Below are positions 53,778 to 60,718 of a stretch of DNA of 64,000 nt, piece by piece (positions within the stretch are counted from its first letter, which is position 1; every line of letters starts with the position of its first letter). The notes under the pieces were generated by a model. That model was given only the letters and a program-made list of their open reading frames with translations, searched no databases and had not been told where the DNA came from. The stretch comes from Candidatus Accumulibacter similis (lineage in GTDB: Bacteria > Pseudomonadota > Gammaproteobacteria > Burkholderiales > Rhodocyclaceae), in assembly GCA_013347225.1 (NCBI GenBank), contig CP054595.1:1302001-1366000 (forward strand). The letters are read 5' to 3'. The position numbers and the translations under genes are program-made.

Positions 53778-54344
53778 TCATTGGAGCAGCGACTCTGAGT
53801 CTTCGGGAGATAACCATCGGCGGGCAAAACAGGTAGGAAAAGTGCTACACCACCAAAAATAGCCGTGCTGACTCTCGCGCAACACCATTCTTGCGCCGCA
53901 GTTATTGCACCGCTTTGCTGCACGTTCAAGGCGGGCACGTTGCTTCTGAAGTTCGCTCTCACCGGCTACAACGGCTGCAAACGGGAGGGACTGTGCCTTT
54001 GCAATGATCTCTCGTAGTTCTTTTTCAGCACGCTTAGCAACCAGATGAGGTGAGAGCTTGTCCCGAAGCTCGCCAAGTTGTCCAGCGAGTTCCTGCGCGT
54101 CATCACGAGTGCGAACCCACTTTTTCTCTTCAATAGCCTCGATGAACTCTCGGAGTGATTCCTGAAGTGCGGAAAGTGATTTCAAGAAGTGGACAGTATC
54201 GTCGGAGAACTCATTCTTATGCATGCGATATTGTGACCGCAGTGAATCCAGGCTCCGTTCGATAAGAATAAGCAATTGATGCTCATTGGCATTGCTCTTC
54301 AATGCCGTATGAAGCTCCTCTATAGTCTCCGCAATCGATGGCAT
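53778..54344 (-). CDS. Coiled-coil protein with C-terminal zinc ribbon, cassette gene
   Basis: A 188-residue protein from the ATG at 54344 (MPSIAETIEELHTALKSNAN). Residues 1-140 are helical and charged, probably a coiled coil. Cysteines C146, C149, C166 and C172 (CNNCG...WWCSTFPTC) form a zinc ribbon like those at the C-terminus of type I topoisomerases, which suggests DNA binding. Function unknown. It is bounded by attC sites 4 (5' side) and 3 (3' side). Confidence 0.7.
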   Translation of the reverse strand: MPSIAETIEELHTALKSNANEHQLLILIERSLDSLRSQYRMHKNEFSDDTVHFLKSLSALQESLREFIEAIEEKKWVRTRDDAQELAGQLGELRDKLSPHLVAKRAEKELREIIAKAQSLPFAAVVAGESELQKQRARLERAAKRCNNCGARMVLRESQHGYFWWCSTFPTCFARRWLSPEDSESLLQ

Positions 54345-54349
54345 ACGAG

Positions 54350-54419
54350 CGCCAACGTTCAAGGTAACCGGCGCCGCGCGGCTTTATCGCGCAGCGTCCC
54401 CTGGAGAGCCGGGTTGGGG
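54350..54419 (-). other. attC site 4 (partly deleted)
   Basis: Compared with site 5 it shares CTGCGCGATAAAGCCGCGC and GGCGCCGGTTACCT but lacks about 18 bases of the L'' side. Outer boxes are CCCCAAC and GTTGGCG. AACCCGGC may still pair with GCCGGTT, with one extra C. It is probably degenerate. Confidence 0.6.
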
Positions 54420-54776
54420 ATCGGCATAAACTTCGGCACGGTCTTTGATTATCCCAAGGCGAACTAGACGAGCAGCAATTGCTCCTTGGGTTCGGCCGTG
54501 GCTTGCCGCAATTGCTCTTACTGGAGTGCCTCCATCAAAGGTGGCGAGAAGCTCTTTGTCTTCTTCGTCAGACCAAGGGCGCCCAGCGTTGCCTGGTATC
54601 GAACTGTCTCGTTCTGCACGTCTCGCGGCCTTTTCGAGAGCCTTTACAGCAACAAAGAGAGCACGAATTACCTGCGGGCTATTGAAGATACTCTGCGTGG
54701 GAAGTATCTCTCCTGTCTCTGGATCTATGCCATTGGCGAGAGACTCGATGATCTTCTGTGCTTCAAGTGGCGACAT
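54384..54776 (-). CDS. Conserved protein with SANT/Myb-like helix-turn-helix, cassette gene
   Basis: A 130-residue protein from the ATG at 54776 (MSPLEAQKIIESLANGIDPE). Residues before it in the same frame come from attC 5. The N-terminal part (GEILPTQSIFNSPQVIRALF) is a recurring conserved module. The C-terminal part (GRPWSDEEDKELLATFDGG, then HGRTQGAIAARLVRLG) resembles a SANT/Myb-type DNA-binding helix-turn-helix. Function unknown. Its 3' end runs into attC site 4. Confidence 0.7.
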   Translation of the reverse strand: MSPLEAQKIIESLANGIDPETGEILPTQSIFNSPQVIRALFVAVKALEKAARRAERDSSIPGNAGRPWSDEEDKELLATFDGGTPVRAIAASHGRTQGAIAARLVRLGIIKDRAEVYADPQPGSPGDAAR

Positions 54777-54800
54777 AGAGAAAGCCCTCCTTATCGGGGT

Positions 54801-54888
54801 GCCCAGCGTTCGAGGTAACCGGCGCTGCGCGGCTTTATCGCGCAGCGTCCAGCGACCGAAGGGAGCGAGGTTGACCGCAGGGTTGGGC
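54801..54888 (-). other. attC site 5
   Basis: Minus-strand boxes are GCCCAAC (R'') and GCTGGGC (R', one mismatch). GGTCAACC pairs with GGTTACC, leaving an extra C in the first arm. The central stem CTGCGCGATAAAGCCGCGCAG is shared with sites 4 and 7. Length 88 bases, at the 3' end of the gene at 54897-55283. Confidence 0.82.
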
Positions 54889-54896
54889 GTCATTTT

Positions 54897-55283
54897 CTAT
54901 ATGCGCACGGTCTTGATTTCAGTGCCCTTGCTCTCGAACACACTGCGTGACACTAGCCCCACCTTTCCTTCCGTGGCACCTTGGCTGCGACTATGCCTCT
55001 GATTGGCAATAAAGACTGTCACGGGAAGCGAGATCACATTAAACGAGCCATTGGGTTGCTGGAACGCGCCTACCACGGAGTGCAGCCGCCCAAGCATAAG
55101 GTGGGTAACACCAATGCTGTTGGTGTTCCGCGCAGCGCACTTGATGACGACACGTTTGCCGCCGAGGGTTGCTTCGTTGCTGCGGGAACCAAGCATGGTG
55201 GCTCCAATCGCCCGCGCGACTAGCGGAGCTGTTTCTCGCCCGAACGCATTGCCGGCGGCTCCCGTTGATTGATCTTGAGGCAT
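54897..55283 (-). CDS. Conserved protein of unknown function, cassette gene
   Basis: A 128-residue protein from the ATG at 55283 (MPQDQSTGAAGNAFGRETAP). The central part (ATMLGSRSNEATLGGKRVVI, then KCAARNTNSIGVTHLMLGRL) is well formed and looks alpha/beta. No catalytic motif is seen. It may belong to a small-nuclease or DNA-binding group, but this cannot be shown from sequence. It begins 25 bases after attC 6 and ends 8 bases before attC 5. Confidence 0.65.
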   Translation of the reverse strand: MPQDQSTGAAGNAFGRETAPLVARAIGATMLGSRSNEATLGGKRVVIKCAARNTNSIGVTHLMLGRLHSVVGAFQQPNGSFNVISLPVTVFIANQRHSRSQGATEGKVGLVSRSVFESKGTEIKTVRI

Positions 55284-55307
55284 GGCGTAGTCCAGTGCTC
55301 CCATGAA

Positions 55308-55391
55308 GCCCAACGAATAGGGTTCATCTGCCGCGCCGGAAGCGTCCGGACTTGCCGCTCGTGCATCCGCGGCGGATAAACCTCGTTGGAC
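55308..55391 (-). other. attC site 6
   Basis: Minus-strand boxes GTCCAAC (RYYYAAC) and GTTGGGC (GTTRRRY) both fit the attC consensus exactly. GGTTTATCCGCCGCG pairs with the complement of GGTTCATCTGCCGCG at 13 of 15 positions. It borders the decayed IS91-like unit on its right. Confidence 0.75.
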
Positions 55392-55449
55392 TGAAGCGCC
55401 TCGACGGCGGTACTTATGCGGATTGTAAGCGTCCCGCGTCGCCGGTCAA

Positions 55450-55482
55450 GTCACGGACGAGTCACGGACGAGTCACGGACGA
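55450..55482 (+). repeat. Three perfect 11-bp tandem repeats
   Basis: GTCACGGACGA occurs three times in direct succession, downstream of the IS91-like transposase remnant in the 287-base gene-free stretch 55392-55678. The stretch otherwise shows nothing recognisable. It may belong to the end of the IS91-like element. Confidence 0.85.
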
Positions 55483-55678
55483 GACCCAGACGGCTGTGGG
55501 AGAGGCAGACGGCGGGCGTAGCGCCGCTGGCGAGCAGGTGACTGGAGCGAAGCAGACACTCCCCGCCGGCGGTGAGCAGCGCGGAAATGGAGCCTTCGGC
55601 ACGCCGGCGACGTGCCACCCTCTGGCAGCCGGAGCCGCCATGCCGCAATGAAAGCCCGTCGCCACGCCCTGGCCGCCC

Positions 55679-56841
55679 TCATGGCGGGCCACGAACCGAG
55701 GCGCCCTGCGGCGTCGCCTGACGCAGCGGCGGAATCACCGCTATCGGCACGAACCGTCCCGCGCAGCAGTGCGGACAGCGAGCCCCGTCGGCGCGGTCGA
55801 CACGCCGCAGGAACTCCTGCACCGTCGCCGTGAGCAGCGGATCGGGTGCAGGCACCGACAAGGCCTGCAGCGCCAGCGCCAGCCTCGTCGCCTTCGCGGC
55901 CGGTGCCAGCAGTCCATAGTGTCGAATGCGCTTGAAACCGCCCGGCAGGACGTGCAGCAGGAAGCGCTCGATGAGCTCCTCCGCCGGCAACGGGAGGACC
56001 CGTTCGCCCGGCGTCGCGCGCACGGGGACGCGGACCGTCATCTCGTCCATGCCGACGAGACGCTCGTTTTGCTATCGCCACGCGATGCGGGTAGCCCGCG
56101 AGGTATTCGAGCACCTGCTCCGGGCCGCCGAGCGGCTGCTTCGCGTAGACCACCCAGTCGTGCCGCAGCAACTGCTGGCGCAGGGCGCGCCAGAGCTTCT
56201 CGTCGGCCGGTGCTTCGGCCAACGGCTGGCCGGCGCCTCGGGCCTCGCCCAGCGCCGCCATGAACTGGCCGCGGAAGACCCTTGAGCGCGCCTGGACCGG
56301 AAGCAGGAAGCCGCGCTTCGGCGACTTCGATTCGCCCTTGGGCGTCAACGCCCCGCCGGCGGCCAGCGCGTGCACATGCACGTGCCGCGCAAGGTCCTGC
56401 TTCCAGGTAGGTACGCAGCAGCAGCGAGATCGCCAGCGTCCTGCCCAGCCAGTGCGGATTGGCGCCGAACTCGCCGAGGGTGGCCGATGCCGCGCCGAAG
56501 AGCATCTCGTAGATCAGCCGCGGGCGCTGACCGATCAGTGCGTGCAGCGCATGCGGCAGGGTGAACGCGAGGTGGAAATACGGCACCGGCAACAGTTCCT
56601 GGCGCCGCTTCGCCAGCCAGTCCTCCTTGGCACGGGTCTGGCACTGCGGGCAGTGGCGGTTGCGGCACGAGTGATCGACGTGTCGCGTCACGCCGCAGCA
56701 GTCGCAGGTCTCGACGTGGCCGCCGAGCAGGGCCGTGCGACAGGCGACGATCGCCCGCCAGACCTTGGCTTTGACCGACGACAAGGCATGCCTGGCGAGG
56801 ACCGCCGGCCCGTGACGGCGGAAAACCTCGGCCAGCGTCAC
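55679..56841 (-). pseudogene. IS91-family transposase, frameshifted twice
   Basis: The N-terminal part has the zinc finger CDCCGVTRHVDHSCRNRHCP and YFHLAFTLPHALH. The frame shifts near 56400, where WKQDLARHVHVHALAAGGAL should follow. It shifts again at a TTTT tract at 56067-56070, after which MDEMTVRVPVRATPGERVLP continues to a final CPHCCAGRF. These are the standard segments of an IS91 rolling-circle transposase. Both lesions are single-base indels, so decay or assembly error are both possible. Confidence 0.85.
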
Positions 56842-56851
56842 GGGCGGGGGC

Positions 56852-57437
56852 TCAGGCGAGCGGGGCGAGCAGTTCCAGGGGCGAGGCGGTGCCGGTCACC
56901 TTGGCGCGCGCGAGATGCAGAGTGCGTGCCGTCGTCGCCAGGTGGCCATGGCCGAGCAGTGGCCCGATGGTGTAGAGATCGACGCCGGCTTGGAGCAGAT
57001 GCGTGGCGACGGCATGGCGCAGTCCATCGATGCCCCCCTCGGCGGCAATCCCCGCAGAATTGCGCGCCGCGCCGCGTAGTCCATGCGCTGCGCGGTCTGG
57101 ATTTCGATTGGACCGGTACCCGACCGGTTCGGGAACAACCACAGGCGCGACCGGGTGTCACGCCCGTACGTGCGCAGGGCCGTGAGCAGACGCGGTGACA
57201 GCAGCGTGTGCGATCGTTTTCGCCCTTGCCCTGACGAACCTTCAGGCACAGGCGATCGGCGGCGCTCTCGATGTCCCCGATCTGCAGTGAGCAGATTTCC
57301 GACGCCCGCAAGCCTGCGGCGTCGGTGGCCATCAGCAGCGTCCGACCGCGCAGAGGTCGCGCCGCCTGGATCAGCCGCGCGACCTCTGCCGGCGAGAGCA
57401 AGTGAGTTGGGGACCGCGGTGTCGAGGCCTCGACCAC
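56852..57437 (-). pseudogene. Tyrosine recombinase associated with the IS91-like element, frameshifted twice
   Basis: Three frames together encode a XerC-like recombinase: LSPAEVARLIQAARPLRGRT and LRASEICSLQIGDIES in one, TLLSPRLLTALRTYGRDTRS in the second, and GLRHAVATHLLQAGVDLYTI with LLGHGHLATTARTLHLARAK in the third. The H-x2-R and LGH motifs are visible and the C-terminal tyrosine position is uncertain. Breaks are single-base deletions near 57208 and at a C-tract near 57035. This gene pair order (recombinase then transposase) is common in IS91-like elements. It is not recognisably an integron integrase. Confidence 0.8.
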
Positions 57438-57511
57438 GCGAACGAAGGCTGGAAGCGAAAGAGGGCGGAGACCGAGGCGCCGGGGTGCCTACGCCAGCGC
57501 GCAGCGCTCCG

Positions 57512-57581
57512 GTTCAATGTCAGAGGTCACCGGCCCTGCGCGGTTTTGTCGCGCAGCATCCGGTGGACCGCAGGCTTGGGC
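57512..57581 (-). other. attC site 7 (decayed)
   Basis: The body matches site 5 (CCTGCGGTC-ACCGG-TGCTGCGCG, ACCGCGCAG, CCGGTGACCTC). GGTCCACC pairs with GGTGACC with an extra C. The outer boxes are mutated: GCCCAAG for GCCCAAC and ATTGAAC for GTTRRRY. The mutated end reads GAAC, a known IS91-family target tetranucleotide, so the IS91-like unit may have landed here. Confidence 0.6.
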
Positions 57582-57589
57582 GTCGAAAG

Positions 57590-58456
57590 CTATTGCCCCT
57601 TGGTCGTCTTGATGGCGGTGATGAACTGGCCCCGGATGCGACGCATCTCATCGCCAGTCAAGCGCTGTCCAGACAGAGCAGCCGACACCTTGGCGATGAG
57701 CGGTCGGTCGTACTCTGGTGGGATCGTTCTTTGAGTCGTGACGTGCGTCACCAACGGCGCAAGTTGATCCGGCTTGATGATGGCCAGCATCTCGGCAATT
57801 GCCGCCGTTGCAGCAGTCTCCAGGCTGATTGCCTGAGGAGCCGGAAACGCGTTGCTGGGGGGGGTCACTGGTGCGGCTGGGGGGGGCGAAGAAGTCGCAG
57901 TGGGAACGATCAGGTCAAAGTGGCTGCTGAACCAGGCAGGTTCGAGTGCCGTCACGGAGTCAGCCTCCATCTGGAGGGAAGGGCTGACGTTGCTGGTGGG
58001 GTCGCCGGCAGCGAGAATGTGTACTCGCACACCGAACGATTGCGCGACTTGGAAAGCGATGCGCAAATCCTCGTCGCCAGTGACTACAACGGCGTCGGAA
58101 ATCGCCCGATTTCGGGCGAGGTCGATGATGTCGGTGACGATGAGGGAGTCGACGCCCTTTTGCTCGCCGGTACTGTTCAGGGCACCGAGCCGCAGCTTGA
58201 CACCAGAGAGCAACGCGAGGGCCGATTGATCGAGCGACATGCGTGGTCCCGGCATGGCGTCGTACCAATAGACGCGGAGCAGAGGGAGGTTGTCAGTGGT
58301 CGCTGCCGCTTCATGGCACAAGGCGTCCAGCATCGCCCGAGACGACTTGACTGAAACCTGCTTGCGGGTGATGGGCGGCCTGCGGAGGCCAAAGGCGGCT
58401 TGAGCGCCAGCAGCGAAGAAATAGCCGGCATCAACGAAAATGGCGTAACGATCCAT
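57590..58456 (-). CDS. NYN-domain protein (PIN-like RNase fold), probable cassette gene
   Basis: A 288-residue protein. The ATG at 58456 (MDRYAIFVDAGYFFAAGAQA) follows GGGAGGT. Residues 1-170 form a NYN domain: acidic D9 in IFVDAGY, then DSLIVTDIIDLAR and VVVTGDEDLRIAFQVAQSFG, the expected metal-binding aspartates. A Pro/Ser-rich linker leads to a C-terminal helical region (PEYDRPLIAKVSAALSGQRL). NYN proteins are RNases related to PIN domains. It ends 9 bases before attC site 7, in cassette orientation. Confidence 0.8.
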   Translation of the reverse strand: MDRYAIFVDAGYFFAAGAQAAFGLRRPPITRKQVSVKSSRAMLDALCHEAAATTDNLPLLRVYWYDAMPGPRMSLDQSALALLSGVKLRLGALNSTGEQKGVDSLIVTDIIDLARNRAISDAVVVTGDEDLRIAFQVAQSFGVRVHILAAGDPTSNVSPSLQMEADSVTALEPAWFSSHFDLIVPTATSSPPPAAPVTPPSNAFPAPQAISLETAATAAIAEMLAIIKPDQLAPLVTHVTTQRTIPPEYDRPLIAKVSAALSGQRLTGDEMRRIRGQFITAIKTTKGQ

Positions 58457-58488
58457 GGCGTACCTCCCTTTCGGAGTTCGGAATAGAT

Positions 58489-58508
58489 AAAGCCCCTTTC
58501 GGGGCTTT
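58489..58508. other. GC-rich hairpin in the NYN gene leader
   Basis: AAAGCCCC (58489-58496) pairs with GGGGCTTT (58501-58508) around a four-base loop. On the plus strand TTTTGG follows, giving a weak terminator. On the minus strand the loop is GAAA, a stable tetraloop, and it lies in the leader between the promoter at 58561-58589 and the NYN start. Confidence 0.6.
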
Positions 58509-58560
58509 TGGTAGGCTGCCGCGCCAGATAAATGTAGTGGACGACGGCAGCAACGGCCAC

Positions 58561-58589
58561 AGGGTATCCAAGACTCGCGGGAAAGTCAA
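58561..58589 (-). promoter_or_regulatory. sigma-70-like promoter upstream of the NYN gene
   Basis: On the minus strand TTGACT (58589-58584) and TACCCT (58566-58561) are 17 bases apart. Start would be near 58553, giving a leader of about 95 bases that contains the hairpin at 58489-58508. The gene-free stretch 58457-58916 otherwise holds only a 7-bp hairpin (GACGCAA/TTGCGTC, 58667-58684). Confidence 0.5.
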
Positions 58590-58916
58590 TCGGTTTGTGA
58601 CTGTTGTTGTGACGGTTAGGGCACGACGGCACTCGTCTGCCAGGAACTGAAGGGGACATCCCATCTGACGCAACGCTTTGCGTCGCAATGCTTCCGACAT
58701 CGGGGATGGGCGGTGGATTCTCCCATCGAACAACGAGATGCTGCATCGGCGGTGTATCAAGACTGGCGGCAACTGCGTCACGACGGCTGCCCGCTGGTCG
58801 CCGGGCGCCGTCGGCACGGGCGCTGCGACGCCGGGTAGCGAGGCGCACTGGTACAGCGGGGCGCGACGCGCGGCGGCGCCTTCCCCTGCACCCGGCGATG
58901 GCGGGCAGAGCGCGAA

Positions 58917-59282
58917 CTACTTGGGAATCTTGTCGCGACGGGCGGTGGTTTTGCGTTCGGATTTCTTCTTCAAGCCGAGCGAGGCGACCTCGTCCGAGTC
59001 GGCGCCGAACTGCGCGATGACCTGATCCTTGACGCCGAGGATGAGATTGTGGTGCTCCCACTGCGCGGCGATCGTCGCGTCGCGTGCGGCTTCGAGCGCG
59101 TTGTGGGCACGCAGTTCGACCTCTTCGGCGGCGCGCATGACGTCATGTCGGGCCGTGACGGCGGCCAGACTGCAGGCCGGGTTCGCCGGGCTGTAGCCGG
59201 CGATCGCCTTGAGCGCCAGGAAGGCGTTTTCATCGTCCTGGCGCGTCTCCGGCGGCAGGCGGACTGTTTCGTTCTTTGCCAT
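58917..59282 (-). CDS. Small conserved hypothetical protein
   Basis: A 121-residue protein from the ATG at 59282 (MAKNETVRLPPETRQDDENA). Upstream in-frame residues come from the tandem repeat region. The middle is helical and Ala-rich (AAEEVELRAHNALEAARDAT), followed by WEHHNLILGVKDQVIAQFG and a lysine-rich end (GLKKKSERKTTARRDKIPK). This resembles a widespread family of unknown function, often multicopy in genomes. Nine 21-bp repeats lie 107-295 bases upstream of its start. Confidence 0.65.
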   Translation of the reverse strand: MAKNETVRLPPETRQDDENAFLALKAIAGYSPANPACSLAAVTARHDVMRAAEEVELRAHNALEAARDATIAAQWEHHNLILGVKDQVIAQFGADSDEVASLGLKKKSERKTTARRDKIPK

Positions 59283-59388
59283 GCTTCCCTCCCTCTGACA
59301 GCGACGGTTGCCGGGAAATGGATATCCCTGTCGGCGATGATAGTTTCGCGTCGTTCGCTGGGTCAACCAGCCGGTTGCCCGAAGCGGC

Positions 59389-59577
59389 AAGGGAGCATCC
59401 CGACGCCTCGGAGAAGCCTCCTGATGCCTCAGGGACGCCTCCTGATGCCCCCGGGAAGCATCCTGACCCTTCAGGGAAGCATCCGGACGCCTCAGGGAAG
59501 AATCCTGACCCTTCAGGGAAGCATCCTGATGCTTCAGGGAAGCATCCCGAGCAATCCGCGACGCATCCTGAAGCCCC
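59389..59577. repeat. Nine tandem 21-bp repeats
   Basis: Nine consecutive units of exactly 21 bases, without indels. The core of the best unit (59518-59535) is GAAGCATCCTGATGCTTC, a perfect 8+2+8 dyad. Other units keep 4-6 of 8 paired positions. The 21-base period is two turns of the helix and seven codons, so all frames stay open. The flanking 59283-59388 and 59578-59736 show no gene. Confidence 0.9.
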
Positions 59578-59736
59578 GGTTCTTCGCCTCGATCGATGAA
59601 CGCCTCGCGGCGGCGGGACTGCTGCACGGCAATCGGCTGATCAGGGCACTGGCCCGTTCCCGCGCAGCCAGCGGTGCCTGCCGGCGGAGCGAAGCCGGCC
59701 GCTGGCGCGCAGACTTCGTCCGCGCTGCCGGCGCGA

Positions 59737-60684
59737 TCAATGCCAGCCGCGCAGCATCGCGATGCCGTGCGCGCCGTGGCTGCAGGCCTCGGCCAGCAGC
59801 GCCGGCTGCATGCCGCCGAGTGCATAGAGCGGCAGCGGCGATCGCGCGGCGAGTTCGGCGAAGCGCTGCCAGCCAATGCCGGCGGCCTGCGGATGGCTCG
59901 GCGTCGGCAGCACCGGGCCCAGCAGCGCGAGGTCGAGCTGCAGGCGGGCCGCCCGCGCGAGGTCGTCGGCGTCGTGGCAGGAGGCTCCGACCAGCGGCAA
60001 CGGTGGCCTCTCGCCGAGCTGCCAGAGGCTGGCCGAAGAGAGGTGGACGCCCTGCGCGCCGACCGCCGCCGCCAGTTGCAGGTCGTCGTTCACCAGAACC
60101 CGGGCTGCAGGATGGGCGCTGGCGAGCCGCATGACGCGGCGGGCGAAGTCGAGCCGGGTGCCCGGCGGCAGCGTCTTGTCGCGCAGCTGGATCAGCCGCA
60201 GGCCGTTGCGCAGCGCCCCGGCGAGCCGTTCGAGCTCGGCGTCGACGCCGTTCTCGTTGGCGTGCGTCAGCGCATAGACCGGCGGCAGCGCCAGCGCGCG
60301 CAGGATCGGCCCGTTCGCCGGCAGGATCGGCGAGACGCCAGCCGCGTGCCCGGCGCGCAGCCAGACGAGGCCGCTGTGCTCGATCGCCGCTGCCTCGCCG
60401 TGCCAGGCGTTGACGCGGAAGAAGCGCAGGCGGACCGTCGCGTGCGGATAGCTGAACTCGCAGCACACCCACGGCCAGGCCCGCTCGACGCCGATGCCGA
60501 GTTCCTCCTGCAATTCGCGCCGCAGGGCGGCGTCTGCGGTCTCGCCCGCTTCGACCTTGCCGCCTGGAAACTCCCAGTAGCCGGCGTAGGGTTTTCCCGG
60601 CGGGCGCTGCGCGAGGAGAAACTCGGGCGCTGCCGGATCGCCGCGCAGGAGGACGGCTGCCGCGACTTCGATGATGCCGCTCAC
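59737..60684 (-). CDS. mutT: MutT (8-oxo-dGTP diphosphatase) fused to a ThiE-like domain
   Basis: A 315-residue fusion. Residues 1-130 are a Nudix hydrolase with the Nudix box GGKVEAGETADAALRRELQE and the following EELGI. Residues about 135-315 are a TIM-barrel like thiamine-phosphate synthase (LIQLRDKTLPPGTRLDFARR, GVHLSS, GPVLPTPSHP, YALGGMQPALL). This fusion is common in beta- and gammaproteobacteria, and the ThiE-like half lacks several canonical ThiE residues, so its activity is uncertain. A partial decayed copy of its 3' end lies at 49876-49960. Confidence 0.93.
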   Translation of the reverse strand: MSGIIEVAAAVLLRGDPAAPEFLLAQRPPGKPYAGYWEFPGGKVEAGETADAALRRELQEELGIGVERAWPWVCCEFSYPHATVRLRFFRVNAWHGEAAAIEHSGLVWLRAGHAAGVSPILPANGPILRALALPPVYALTHANENGVDAELERLAGALRNGLRLIQLRDKTLPPGTRLDFARRVMRLASAHPAARVLVNDDLQLAAAVGAQGVHLSSASLWQLGERPPLPLVGASCHDADDLARAARLQLDLALLGPVLPTPSHPQAAGIGWQRFAELAARSPLPLYALGGMQPALLAEACSHGAHGIAMLRGWH

Positions 60685-60718
60685 GGCACTGGCTCCGGGC
60701 CATGCCGGGCGCCGGCGC

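Noticed and set aside
56852..57437. Integron integrase IntI
   Set aside because: The recombinase fragments look like the XerC-type partner of IS91-like elements, lie directly upstream of such a transposase, and show no IntI-specific insertion by eye.
58610..58625. Eighth attC site upstream of the NYN gene (GTTAGGG)
   Set aside because: No matching RYYYAAC box or inner stem could be found within 150 bases.
59389..59577. CRISPR array
   Set aside because: The 21-bp units follow each other directly with no unique spacers and no cas genes are nearby.
59276..59599. Plus-strand protein with KHPDASG heptads
   Set aside because: Any frame through a 21-bp tandem repeat stays open; there is no ribosome-binding site or conserved part. 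Kept only as a remark in the repeat finding.
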